Source of the DNA: Hondaea fermentalgiana
Lineage: Eukaryota; Sar; Bigyra; Thraustochytrida; Thraustochytriidae
DNA length: 34,765 bases
Direction: 5' to 3'
Assembly (NCBI GenBank): GCA_014084085.1
Contig: NPFB01000099.1
Location: forward strand, 191,722 to 226,486
In this document: in pieces, positions 25,348-34,315 of the stretch
Layout: each line of letters starts with the position of its first letter
Numbering within the stretch: position 1 is the first letter of the stretch
The notes under the pieces: generated by a model
The model's input: only the letters and a program-made list of their open reading frames with translations
Database searches by the model: none
Told to the model about the DNA's origin: nothing
Made by a program: the position numbers and the translations under genes

Positions 25348-27030
25348 ATGATGGCGGCGAGGCTGGCCGTCGCGAACGGCGCGCGCGGGGCGCCGCCTCG
25401 CGCGGCGGGCCGTGCGCGGTGGATCCGAGGACTGTCGAGCGCGGGTCTCCGCCTGGAGTCGTGCCTGGCGAGAGCGAGCGTGGGAAATAACGAGGACAGG
25501 AATTGCCAGGTGCGGCAGCAGGCAGGGTGGACCCGCACTGGGACGCCGTTTCGGACCGCCAGCATGAGCACGGGGATCCCCAAGGAGGAACCACGGCTGC
25601 TGGAGCAGATCAAGGAGTTTTACGATCGCGCCAGCGATCTTCTGGATTTGGATGAGGGCGAGCTAGAGCTCATCAAAGGCTGCGACGCGGCCCTGCGCGT
25701 GACCTTTCCGTTCAAGCGCAAAGACGGCACGATTGTGGTGATTCAGGGGTACCGCGCGCATCATAGCCGCCACCGGCTTCCCGTAAAGGGCGGTATGCGT
25801 TTCTCATCGAGCGTGGACTTGCAAGAGGTCGAGGCGATGGCCTCGCTCATGACGCTAAAATGCGCCGTCGTGGACGTGCCCTTTGGCGGTGGCAAAGGCG
25901 GTATCCGCATCAACCCGAGCGACTACACGGAAAAGGAACTGGAGCGCATTGTGCGTAGATTCACGACAGAGTTGGCGAAAAAGTCCTTTATCGGCCCTGG
26001 GCGTGACGTCCCTGGTCCTGATCTTGGCACGGGATCTCGGGAGATGAGCTGGATGGCCGACACGTACGTCAAGCTCTTTGCCGGAACAGACATCCACGCC
26101 AATGGCGTGGTCACGGGCAAGCCTTTGAGCATGGGAGGCATCGAGGGCCGCACTGAGGCGACCGGACTGGGCGTGTACTATTCTGTACGAGAATTCATGA
26201 GCGACAAGAGCATCATGGAGCAGGCAGGTCTGGGCGACAGCGTCGGCACAAATCTCGTGGGGCGCAGCTTCATCTTGCAAGGGTTCGGAAAGGTGGGCTA
26301 TCATGCAGCGCTGTACATTAGTCGCGCCGGCGGGAGGATTGTGGGTGTGAGCGACCGCAAGTGCGGCATTTTGCGATGGGGTGGCATCGATCCTGAGGCG
26401 CTTAAGCAGCACAAGGACGCCCACGGAAGCGTGGACGGCGCCTTTGCCGACGATGACCTCGACGCCGTGTACCGCGGCTCCGACGTGAGCAAGCTGTTGG
26501 AGGAGGCTTGCGATGTTTTAGTGCTCGCGGCCTTTCAGCAGCAGATTCATGTCCAGAACGCTTCACGCATCAAGGCGCGTATCATTGTGGAGGCGGCTAA
26601 CGGGCCAGTGACCCCGTATGCGGAGGAGATCCTGGAGCGGCGGGCCGACGGCGCTGCTGTCATCATCCCGGACGTGGTGGCAAGCGCGGGCGGCTTGACG
26701 GTGTCCTACTTTGAGTGGCTCAAGTCGCTTTCGAATGTGCGTTTTGGCCGTCTCACGAAGAAGTGGGAAGAGCGAAGCAAACTTGTCATGCTTGAGGCCT
26801 GGGAAGACATTGGCGGCTCGGTGGACGCAGAGAAGCGTCATCGTGTTTTGCAAGGCCCCTCGGAGCGCGATATTGTATTTTCCGGCCTTGCCGACAGCAT
26901 GATTGTCGCTGCGCAGGACACCATTGAAACCTCGAAGCGGCTCAACTGCTCGCTTCGCCAGGCGGCCTATGTGAACAGCATTGCCAAGATCCACGAGAGT
27001 ATGAAGCATGCTGGCTTGCTTTTGGCATGA
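25348..27030 (+). CDS. GDH: Glutamate dehydrogenase, mitochondrial (animal-type hexameric GDH)
   Basis: Interconverts glutamate and 2-oxoglutarate plus ammonia using NAD(P). The 560-residue form starts with a presequence (MMAARLAVANGARGAPPRAA). The catalytic domain shows GYRAHHSRHRLPVKGGMRFS with Lys147, LMTLKCAVVD with Lys171, and FGGGKGG with catalytic Lys183. The Rossmann domain shows GFGKVGYHAA, and the C-terminus SAGGLTVSYFEWLK and TAAYVN-like QAAYVNSIAK. The sequence follows the animal GDH1 pattern (IGPGRDVPGPD, MSWMADTY) rather than the large NAD-GDH. The region matching the animal antenna, between GRLTKKWEE and SERDIVFSGLA, is present but shortened. The frame is open from an earlier ATG at 25141, adding 69 Arg-rich residues encoded by direct repeats, which I regard as less likely. 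No intron. Confidence 0.93.
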   Translation: MMAARLAVANGARGAPPRAAGRARWIRGLSSAGLRLESCLARASVGNNEDRNCQVRQQAGWTRTGTPFRTASMSTGIPKEEPRLLEQIKEFYDRASDLLDLDEGELELIKGCDAALRVTFPFKRKDGTIVVIQGYRAHHSRHRLPVKGGMRFSSSVDLQEVEAMASLMTLKCAVVDVPFGGGKGGIRINPSDYTEKELERIVRRFTTELAKKSFIGPGRDVPGPDLGTGSREMSWMADTYVKLFAGTDIHANGVVTGKPLSMGGIEGRTEATGLGVYYSVREFMSDKSIMEQAGLGDSVGTNLVGRSFILQGFGKVGYHAALYISRAGGRIVGVSDRKCGILRWGGIDPEALKQHKDAHGSVDGAFADDDLDAVYRGSDVSKLLEEACDVLVLAAFQQQIHVQNASRIKARIIVEAANGPVTPYAEEILERRADGAAVIIPDVVASAGGLTVSYFEWLKSLSNVRFGRLTKKWEERSKLVMLEAWEDIGGSVDAEKRHRVLQGPSERDIVFSGLADSMIVAAQDTIETSKRLNCSLRQAAYVNSIAKIHESMKHAGLLLA

Positions 27031-27385
27031 GAGGACATGCAATCATCCCATCTTTACCGATGTTGCTTGGGAGACGGATGAGTGCATGGATGGATGGATG
27101 GATGGATAGATTTGCAAGCAAATGTTGCCCTCATCTTTACTATAATTTCGCGGAGCTTTGATCATGTTTATCGCTTTTTGTTTTGTTTTGTTGGCCTTTT
27201 TAGGCCTACATCTTGCCGTGCAATTACAAAATAAAAAATGGAAAAGGATGAAAACAAAAAAGGAGAAAAAAGCGGAGAAAGTATAAATAACAAGGGCTAA
27301 CCACCACCTGCTTACGCCGCTGACAAACAGACCACGGAACCCAGCGATCGGAGCGCGGCGCTGCGGCGCGCTCGAATCACAGAGG
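27031..27385. promoter_or_regulatory. GDH 3' flank and RAD1 promoter
   Basis: About 355 bases. It contains a (GGAT)n repeat at about 27083-27108, T/A-rich sequence, and a TATAAATA at 27282-27289 about 100 bp before the RAD1 ATG. Confidence 0.55.
27282..27289 (+). promoter_or_regulatory. TATA box (TATAAATA)
   Basis: A strong match in plus orientation, 97 bp upstream of the RAD1 start codon. Confidence 0.6.
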
Positions 27386-28582
27386 ATGGCGCAGCAGCGC
27401 AGCAGCGGCAACACGCAGCAGAGTGAGCAGACGGTGCGTAGCGCACCCGCGTTCCGTGGGACGCTGGGGAGCGCGCAGGTGCTGTACACGACCCTTCGAG
27501 GCATTTCGAATGGAAAGAAGGATCAGCACGCAACGTGCGAACTGGACGCACAGGGCCTGCAGTTCGTGGTGACGGACAAGTCGCTGGCAGCACAGGGCCT
27601 GGCAAACCTGAGCAGCAAGTTATTCGAAGTCTGGGATTTGTGCGGCAATGGTTCATTGCGATTTCGCGTAAACCTGACGGTTCTGCTGCAGTGTTTGGGG
27701 ATCCTTGGCAAGGAACTCACGGACACCATGCTCAAACTCTCGTACCATGACGACGAGGAATGCTTTAATCTACACTTGGTCGAGGGACGTGTGGTGACCG
27801 AGTGCAAGATCCGCACGCTCTTTGACGAACTTCGCGCCGATGGGCCCGTTGAAATTGACAACGACGACCATGCGAGCATGGACGATGACGACAATGACGA
27901 TGACGGCGACAACGATGATGGTGACGACGCGGTGCGAAGATCGTTGCGCGCGGGGGCACGCGGCGCGCGTGCTGACTTTCAGGCCGACTTTCGAAGCGCT
28001 GCAACGGTGAACCGCATGGTGGTCAAGTCCGCACAGCTCCGCGACGCCTTTGCGGAACTGGGCGAGCTGACGGGCGCTGCAACGGTGGCTGTCCTCATGT
28101 CTCCGAAGAAACCATTTTTTCGCCTTTCTGCAGACGGCCAGCTCGCGAGCTGCAGCGTGGATTTTCCGCAGGGTGACGAGTCATTTTCCAGCATGAAGTG
28201 CGAGGAACACATGGTCCGGACCTACCGCGCCTCGCTGCTCCAGCTCGCAGGCCGAGCGCTCCCTTTTGCAGATAAGACATTTGTTCGCATGAACAAGCAT
28301 GGCACGCTTGGGCTCCAGCACCTCATTCAGCAGAGCGATGGTGTCAAGTCTTATGTTGAGTTTTATGTGCTATCCGATGCTGGCGATGCCAGTCATCTCG
28401 ACCAAGACCACGACAACGGTGAAGATGAACATGGTGGCCTCACCCACCCGTATGATGATGCAAACAGTGCCGGCGAGCAGCTTGCCAGTCCTGCTGATAG
28501 TGACCACGGCTTTGAAGCACCGACGGAGGCGGCGGATCCATCGCAAGCTTCTGCCTTCTCGTCCACGCACAGTATTTACTAG
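27386..28582 (+). CDS. RAD1: Cell-cycle checkpoint clamp subunit RAD1 (9-1-1 complex)
   Basis: RAD1 forms the RAD9-RAD1-HUS1 sliding clamp that loads at damaged DNA and activates ATR-type signalling. The 398-residue protein has the two PCNA-like halves. Conserved pieces are HATCELDAQGL (48-58), LRFRVNLTVLLQCLGILG (91-108), VVTECKIRT (136-144), SAQLRDAFAELGEL (215-228) and MSPKKPFFRLSADG (238-251), each aligning with human RAD1 in order. A highly acidic Asp/Asn insert (158-181) interrupts the interdomain region, and a ~65-residue acidic Ser-rich tail extends beyond the human length of ~280. The ATG is clear and there is no intron. Confidence 0.92.
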   Translation: MAQQRSSGNTQQSEQTVRSAPAFRGTLGSAQVLYTTLRGISNGKKDQHATCELDAQGLQFVVTDKSLAAQGLANLSSKLFEVWDLCGNGSLRFRVNLTVLLQCLGILGKELTDTMLKLSYHDDEECFNLHLVEGRVVTECKIRTLFDELRADGPVEIDNDDHASMDDDDNDDDGDNDDGDDAVRRSLRAGARGARADFQADFRSAATVNRMVVKSAQLRDAFAELGELTGAATVAVLMSPKKPFFRLSADGQLASCSVDFPQGDESFSSMKCEEHMVRTYRASLLQLAGRALPFADKTFVRMNKHGTLGLQHLIQQSDGVKSYVEFYVLSDAGDASHLDQDHDNGEDEHGGLTHPYDDANSAGEQLASPADSDHGFEAPTEAADPSQASAFSSTHSIY

Positions 28583-28861
28583 AAATATCCTTTTACGTTT
28601 TTTTTTTCTTGCTTTTCTTCCCCCCTTTGGTCATCGCCAATCAACTTGAAAGTTTTATCAAAAGACCAAGAAGAAAGAAAACACAGAGCGGGGCAAACAA
28701 ACGTATGATGACAATGGAAAAAAGAGAAAGTTATACAACTTCCCTTCCACCACGGACAAGAAACAATCAAAGACTGACTAGAATTCCCCACAAAACCAGG
28801 TCAAGACCAAAAATAGCCAATGATTCGCCAAAAAACAAAAGGAAAAGGAAAGAGAAGTTAG

Positions 28862-30151
28862 TTAGACGTTGATGGCGCGCGAGAGGAGCTGCACACGGTT
28901 GAGCAGCACGTCGCCCTGTTTGATTACACTTTGGTAGCGCGCGTTGGTCTCATTGGGCTGACTGGTCTCAATGACGCCGCCAACCTTGTCGATCTTGGCG
29001 TTAAGACGGTTGGAGGAGATAAAGTGGGAAAGCTCAGTGTCGAGAAAGCCGACCGAGACGCCAAAAGACTTGGCCATCGAGCTGATGGTGACGCTCTTGT
29101 ACGACTCGAGAAACTGCTGGTAGGCCTTGACGCGAACCTCGCGGAAAAACCAGTCCTTATGCTGCGCAATGTAGCGATCTGTACAGAGGCGTTGGTTGAG
29201 CTTGACGAGAGAGACGAAAAATCCGCGGTAGTCGCAGTCATGCAAGGTGTTCATGAACTCTTGAAGACTGTCAACCTCGCGAACGACAGAGAGGACCTCT
29301 GGGGAGTCGATGATTTGCTTTTTGAATTCCACACGGCCAAGAGCGAGCACACTCGTGACAACCGTGTAAAAGATAAAGGTCTCGTACGTGCAGAGCTCAG
29401 TGGAAGTAAAGGTCGCAACGGCCGAAAGAAAGTCCTCGGCAGCCTTTTTAAAGTCGCGCGAGGCCATTGAATAAAGTCCTCGGTAGACCTTGAGACGGTT
29501 GCGGCGATCCCAGTCGCCTCCCTTTTCCATGAGACGTTCCGCCTCGTCGAGGTTGGTCTTTGCGAGAGAATAGTCGCCCCAGAAGAAACCCAGAATCACC
29601 TTGCGCAAGACAACGTCAATGAGCTGGCCCGTTGACATGGACTTGAGGCCCGCAACCTCGTCGTAGGCAGCGAGTGCCTCCTCCAAAGAGCCCGTTAGGG
29701 AGCGGAACTTGGCAAGCTTGAGCTGCGCCTCCATGACCTCGATCTCACCGTGGTTCTCCTCGGCATCAAACTTGCGGTCCTCGAGAGCGTCGAGTTCTTT
29801 AGCGTTCGATTTTTCCATGGACTTGACCAGGCTGCTGTCAAGCTTGAGCAGGCCCTGGTCGCAGGCAAGTTTGTAGAAAACAACCATGTTGTGATCCTGA
29901 ATGCGTTCCATGAGCGCCGATTCTACATCGCTCTTGTTGGGCACCAAGCTGTCTGAGCATTCGAGCATGAACTTGAGCTCGGCAACCTCCATGCCTACGT
30001 CCTGGCCCTCGTCCTCGTCAGGCGGCCCGCCCGTCGTCGTCGTCGAGGCGGCGCCGACCTTGGCGGGCGCCTGCTCGGCTTGGCCTTCGAGCTCCATGGC
30101 GTCCTCCTCGTCGGGCCGCTTCTTCGTCTTTCTTTTCAGCATGCGGAACAT
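28862..30151 (-). CDS. PSMD6: 26S proteasome regulatory subunit RPN7 (PSMD6)
   Basis: A PCI-domain subunit of the 19S lid that scaffolds the regulatory particle beside RPN3 and the RPN11 deubiquitinase. The 429-residue protein (human 389) has a charged, probably flexible N-terminus (1-55), a TPR-like helical repeat region (~56-225) and the PCI domain (~230-395), with FYTVVTSVLALGRVEFKKQI, YDCDY-like HDCDYRGFF, and VSVGFLDTELSHFI. It ends GDVLLNRVQLLSRAINV, nearly the family's usual C-terminus. The frame stays open to a GTG at 30575, but the ATG at 30151 gives the family length. No intron. Confidence 0.95.
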   Translation of the reverse strand: MFRMLKRKTKKRPDEEDAMELEGQAEQAPAKVGAASTTTTGGPPDEDEGQDVGMEVAELKFMLECSDSLVPNKSDVESALMERIQDHNMVVFYKLACDQGLLKLDSSLVKSMEKSNAKELDALEDRKFDAEENHGEIEVMEAQLKLAKFRSLTGSLEEALAAYDEVAGLKSMSTGQLIDVVLRKVILGFFWGDYSLAKTNLDEAERLMEKGGDWDRRNRLKVYRGLYSMASRDFKKAAEDFLSAVATFTSTELCTYETFIFYTVVTSVLALGRVEFKKQIIDSPEVLSVVREVDSLQEFMNTLHDCDYRGFFVSLVKLNQRLCTDRYIAQHKDWFFREVRVKAYQQFLESYKSVTISSMAKSFGVSVGFLDTELSHFISSNRLNAKIDKVGGVIETSQPNETNARYQSVIKQGDVLLNRVQLLSRAINV

Positions 30152-30515
30152 GGTGGCGGCGGGCTGCCTTGCGCGTGCGGCGCTCCTCCTCCTTGCCTCG
30201 CTCGCTGCGTTCCCTCCCTCCGCGCGCGAAAGAGAGAGAGAGCGAGAGAGAGCTCGTCCTCGATCGATCGATCGATGATCTATCGCGGTCTGAGGCACCG
30301 AGCGAAGTTCGCCCAACGGCGACCGCGTCCGGTATTTAGGCATCCGGGATAACAACATGGGACACATGTTAGCGGACGGAGTCTTTGGCTTGCGCAGCAC
30401 GGCGAGCGAATGAGCATCGTGCGGCCGATCGGGCAGACACGACAACAGCAACGAGACCCCGGGGCGCGGGGAGGGAGGGCCCGCGAGCGCGCGCGCGCAG
30501 AGAGGTCGAGGCAGG
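30152..30515. promoter_or_regulatory. Divergent promoter region of RPN7 and the secreted-protein gene
   Basis: About 360 bases with a (GA)n tract at 30229-30252, an (ATCG)n tract at 30261-30276 and, near 30486-30500, a CGCGCGCGC run. No clear TATA box. Confidence 0.5.
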
Positions 30516-31377
30516 ATGGTAGCACAGGCGGCAAAGATGTTCCTTGCGGCCGTGCTCGTGGTGACGGCCCTGTGCACCAGGTCCGGTCAGGCGTGCATGC
30601 CGTCGAACAGCGACGGCTCGGTGACGCTCGGGGAGACGACTTTTGTCTGCCTTGTGCGCGACAACGCGGCCTACGCGCTTTCCAAGCCGCGCGCAGATCG
30701 GTACTCGCGCCTAACGTACGACCAAAGTAAGTTCACTTGCAAAGCTGATGGCAAAAGGACAACCAGACACATTGAGAGAGAGATTGATCGACATCAATCG
30801 CTCAACCGACCGACCAACAGACTGACAGACTGACTGACGGACGGACGGACGGACGGACGGATGGCTTTACGAAATAGCTTACGAGGAAAACCGCGACGAT
30901 TGCCAGGAACAACTCTTTCATATTGAAAGCATGGGCGTCCAATCGAGCTTTCGGAAGCGGTATTGTACCGAGGCCGACGATGGCACACTGCTCTTCTTTC
31001 CCATCCTGACTGCGATCATCAACGTTGACGAAAACGGGGTCACGGATATCTCTTGGGACGACGGCTGCTACTTTACAGATGGATCTGTTTCCGAAAGCGT
31101 GCAAACATGTGTGGCAAATGCGTATGGGTTCAACACCTCGAGTCCTATTGACAGCGTTCCCGCGCCTTCGCAGGGAAGTGACACTGCGCTCACGCGAGAA
31201 GTTTGTGATAGCGAGCCGGATGGCTTTTGCGATCTCGCCGTCTATGTGGCCTGGACCGGAAAGGACTCGAATGGTAACTACTTTGGAAGTTCCGGCCGTC
31301 GCTTCAGCGTCTTTCGTGATTACGATCTCCAAATTCAATATGACGCGATGCGACTCTTCCTTCTCAACGAAAAGTGA
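30516..31377 (+). CDS. Secreted cysteine-rich protein, unknown function (two exons)
   Basis: Exon 1 30516-30726, intron 30727-30877 (GTAAGT donor, AATAG acceptor), exon 2 30878-31377. The join is in frame (phase 1) and gives 236 residues. The N-terminus is a signal peptide (KMFLAAVLVVTALCTRSGQA), with likely cleavage before Cys27. The mature part has eight cysteines (27, 45, 79, 100, 134, 148, 180, 188), enough for four disulfides, and an N-glycosylation candidate at NTSS (156-159). No transmembrane segment or family is recognised. Without splicing, exon 1 runs into stops soon after the donor, which supports the intron. The intron ends in a (GGAC)n repeat with no pyrimidine tract, which is unusual. 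Confidence 0.75.
30837..30862. repeat. (ACGG)n microsatellite inside the intron
   Basis: Six ACGG units, preceded by CTGA/ACAG variants, ending 15 bases before the proposed 3' splice site. Confidence 0.85.
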
Positions 31378-31870
31378 TGCACTCGCGTCCACGATTCTCC
31401 CTGATACGATTACCAAAATGTGATTTAGGTTTCTTTTTTTGTTCTCTTCATTTCAAAGAGAGAAAAAGGGCTGCGCTTGCTTTCCTTTTTCCTGAGCAAG
31501 ATATATATATATTCAAATGATGCTGATGCCGAAAGGCACAACATTCGAAACCATTTGTTCTTTCTTAAAGTGCACTGACGCGATTTCTCCAACTCTTTTC
31601 GTCAAAAAAAAAACAGAATCAAACTCAATTGACGCTGCCTCTTCCACCATTCGACATTTCATCGCCGCATCTACAATGTCACGTCCGTTTCCTCCGTATG
31701 TTATTTCTGTTTCCTCCGTTCGTAGGCCTGTTCCCGCTCGCGACCGAATCGCAAGCGCCAATCGCAGTCCACACCAGCCTAAGGCCCACAAACTTTTACT
31801 GGTAAAAGTAGTAAATATATATATATGGCTGAGATAAAGCACTCGACATCAGCCAAGAAATGGCCGCAGC
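31378..31870. other. Intergenic region between the secreted-protein gene and tRNA-Glu
   Basis: About 490 AT-richer bases. It contains ATATATATATAT near 31501-31512 and again at 31814-31826. A minus-strand frame at 31513-31842 lacks recognisable protein features. No gene supported. Confidence 0.55.
31816..31826 (+). promoter_or_regulatory. TATA-like element upstream of tRNA-Glu
   Basis: TATATATATAT, 45 bp before the mature tRNA 5' end. Upstream TATA elements assist Pol III transcription of tRNA genes in some eukaryotes. The same AT repeat could be a chance microsatellite. Confidence 0.35.
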
Positions 31871-31941
31871 TCCGTGTTGGTGTAATGGTAACATCTGACG
31901 CTCTCACCGTCAACCCCCGGGTTCGATTCCCGGACATGGAA
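31871..31941 (+). tRNA. tRNA-Glu (anticodon CTC)
   Basis: A 71-nt cloverleaf reads directly from sequence. The acceptor arm is TCCGTGT/ACATGGA with one G-T pair and discriminator A. The D-arm is within TGGTGTAATGGTAACATC (also the A box). The anticodon stem TGACG/CGTCA is perfect, with loop CTCTCAC giving anticodon CTC, which reads GAG. The T-arm is CCGGG-TTCGATT-CCCGG (B box GGTTCGATTCC). No intron and no encoded CCA. A T8 run follows at 31947. Confidence 0.95.
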
Positions 31942-31946
31942 ATTAC

Positions 31947-31954
31947 TTTTTTTT
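31947..31954 (+). terminator. RNA polymerase III terminator (T8)
   Basis: Eight T residues begin six bases after the tRNA discriminator base. Confidence 0.85.
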
Positions 31955-32062
31955 CTCGTAGATGTGATTTTTTTTTGTGATTTTTTTCTCAACCAGGATC
32001 TGCCATGCCACTAAGCAGCGAGAGTCGTCTCACAGTCGATGCGTGGAAGTTTCTGATTCATC

Positions 32063-34105
32063 TTAAAGTCTAAAACGAGCCCCAATAATATCCGGCGTGA
32101 GCAGCGGCTGCAGCTTTTTCAGGACCTTTTTGCGCTTGTCACTGCTCTTGATGCGCTTCGTCATGTACTGACGGAGGCGCTGCGCCCGGACTTTGGCCCA
32201 GGCCTCTTCCACCGTCCCAAAGTTGGCATAGTATGGATCTGCGCTCCGTTTTGACGGGCAATTGGCAACGTGCTGATGACAGCCTTGGCTGTTGTTCCCG
32301 GTATCCTTGAGACACCATGCACAGAAATAGCATGAGCAGTTGTTGCTACACTTGAGCGCACAACACCCATCAAAATCGGCAAAGGCTGCCGAGCAACGGG
32401 GGCACGTCATGGTCAAGATCTCATTCTGAATTTTGCGAAGATGATTCTGGGTTTTCGGATCGAGTCCATGATCGCGAAGTGCTTCATCGACGCGCCGCTG
32501 GACATCACGCTCGTGCTCTCGCGCCAACTCGCGCTCCGTATGCTCGCGCACAATCTTATGAAGCACCTTGTAGACCTTTTCCGGTACCGCAGCTGCAATG
32601 GTACGCCCAGAAATATGGAGATCGCAGTCAGGCGTGATACATTTCATGCTACCGTTTTCAAGAATTTGCACGTGGCCACCAGGTCTCGCTGCTGCTTTGA
32701 TCGCCCCCTGCAGACATGTTTTGCATGTAAAGTGCGCATCGTCGCAGGCAACGCCCTCAGCGATGGGAAAGGTGTCCAAGCAGATCGCGCACGCTCCAAC
32801 CGGGACTTGCTCGACTTGAAAGGCTTGGTGTCGCAAGGCCACCAATGCAGACGGTCGCCCACGTGGGTTTCTCGCTGTCAGCATTGTCGTGAGATTCTGA
32901 AGCGCTGGTGGCATTTGGCAATTCTGGAAAAGTTCCTTGAGCACCATCCCGACTGAATACATGTCCACAGCAGGCTCGACCTTTTCAACATTTACGCTGC
33001 GGAGCTCAGGGGCCATGTACTTGATGGTCGCTTGCAAGGGCTGTGTCATGGTCACGTTGTGCATTTGAACACCATCAAAATCGCCGAGCACAGGTGAGAG
33101 ACCTCTGGCAAGAAAGATGTTTTCCGGCTTGATGTCGCAGTGAACGAGATTCCGAGAATGCAAGTCGTGAAGTCCGGAAAGAAGACCGATGGCTATTCGT
33201 TTGCGCGTGGGCACGTCTGCGTGCGCGTTGTCACGAATCCAGGCGGCTACATCTCCGCCTGGATAATAAGGCATAACAACGCAGCCATGCTGAGCATCCT
33301 GCATAAAGACGCCCTCAATGCGAACAACATAGGCCGAGCTCATCTCGGCAAGCGCCGCAATCTGGCGATAAAAGCGTCCGCTCCAAGTGTCGTTGGCAAG
33401 GTGAAAGGTCTTGAGAACGAGAACTCGACCATCAGACGCCCGTACTTTCTGCACCATCTTGCCAGGCTTTGACGCGAGCTCAGCAAGGTTTGCAAAGCTC
33501 TCTCGCTTGACATGGCTGAGCCAAAGCCCAGCCTTTGACAGCTCGCGAGGCACTCCGTCGCTCATAGCGATGCTCTTCAGCCACTCTTGGTCGCGCAGCA
33601 ACTCTGGATAGTGCATCTTCGCGTGGCGAAGCACATGAGCGCGCTCTTTGCGCAGACGACTGTCCAGCTTGTAGACGCTGCCGATCTTTGCGAGCTCTCT
33701 CTCAAGCTTTGGAATTTCTGCTCGAGCATCATCGTCGCCGTCGTTTGCATCATCTTTCGCATCCTCGAGCTCTCGAGCGATCCTCTTGCGCTTCTTTCGT
33801 GCGTCACGAAGGTCTTTAACAAGCGATTCTGCGCGGTCCGTGTCTGGTGCCTTGAGCCCTGGCTCGAGGCTGGCCAGAAGGTTCTCCAGGCATATGATGG
33901 TTTCCTTCGTGCGAGCCACCTTGTCCACAACGGTCTGCTCGTAGAATGATAACGTCACAGATAGCGCATGCTGGATACATTTTCAAGGGGCATTTTTCAT
34001 GGGATCTTCCGCGCACAATACCTCGAGCTCGGACCGAAAAGCCGCCTCTACCGCTTGAGTCCTACCTCGGAGCTCGGACATTCGCTCTGGATGCATGAGC
34101 GTCAT
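32063..34105 (-). CDS. Protein kinase fused to RING and IBR-type zinc modules (putative E3 ligase), probably two exons
   Basis: Well supported from 33970 to 32063. That frame has no ATG before its kinase part, so I propose exon 1 34105-34022, a 51-nt intron 34021-33971 (GTATTG donor, ATCCAG acceptor) and exon 2 33970-32063, giving 663 residues. Numbering from the valine encoded at 33958: a Lys/Glu-rich coiled coil (10-110); kinase domain (~165-380) with Lys183 in VLVLKTF, HCDIKPEN (273-280), a GDFDG activation-loop start (292-296) and YMAPEL; RING finger (390-445) CAIC-C-HFTCKTC-C-C; a long helix without cysteines (450-515); then a second zinc module (519-568) CPRC-DFDGCCALKC-CSCYFCAWC-H-C resembling an IBR/RING2. 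The likely role is phosphorylation-coupled ubiquitin transfer. The downstream 120 bases hold the tRNA terminator. Confidence 0.8.
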
Positions 34106-34315
34106 GTAAAATGTCGGCTGAATGCCTATGCTTGTTGTACTCGCGTCTAGCGCACGGATAGAGGCAAGTGAGCGTTCGTGGGCTGCAGAGGTATCGAATA
34201 GCGCATTTGATGTGATGGTGGACGCAACCGCCTCTATTTACACTTACCTATTATGTCAAATAAATCTAAAAATAGGGAGGCGGACGCAACCGGGAGGGGA
34301 AAAGTACTGATGATA
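34106..34315. other. Coding-like extension upstream of the kinase-RING gene, with a small inverted repeat
   Basis: On the minus strand the frame of proposed exon 1 stays open upstream from 34105 to a stop at 34238-34240 and still reads like protein (ALFDTSAAHERSLASIRALD, then IQPTFYM). It may be part of a longer first exon reached by another splice. At 34229-34240 and 34269-34283 lie imperfect inverted arms (CCGCCTC-TATTT / AAATAGGGAGGCGG), and GGACGCAACCG is directly repeated at 34220 and 34282. Confidence 0.4.
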
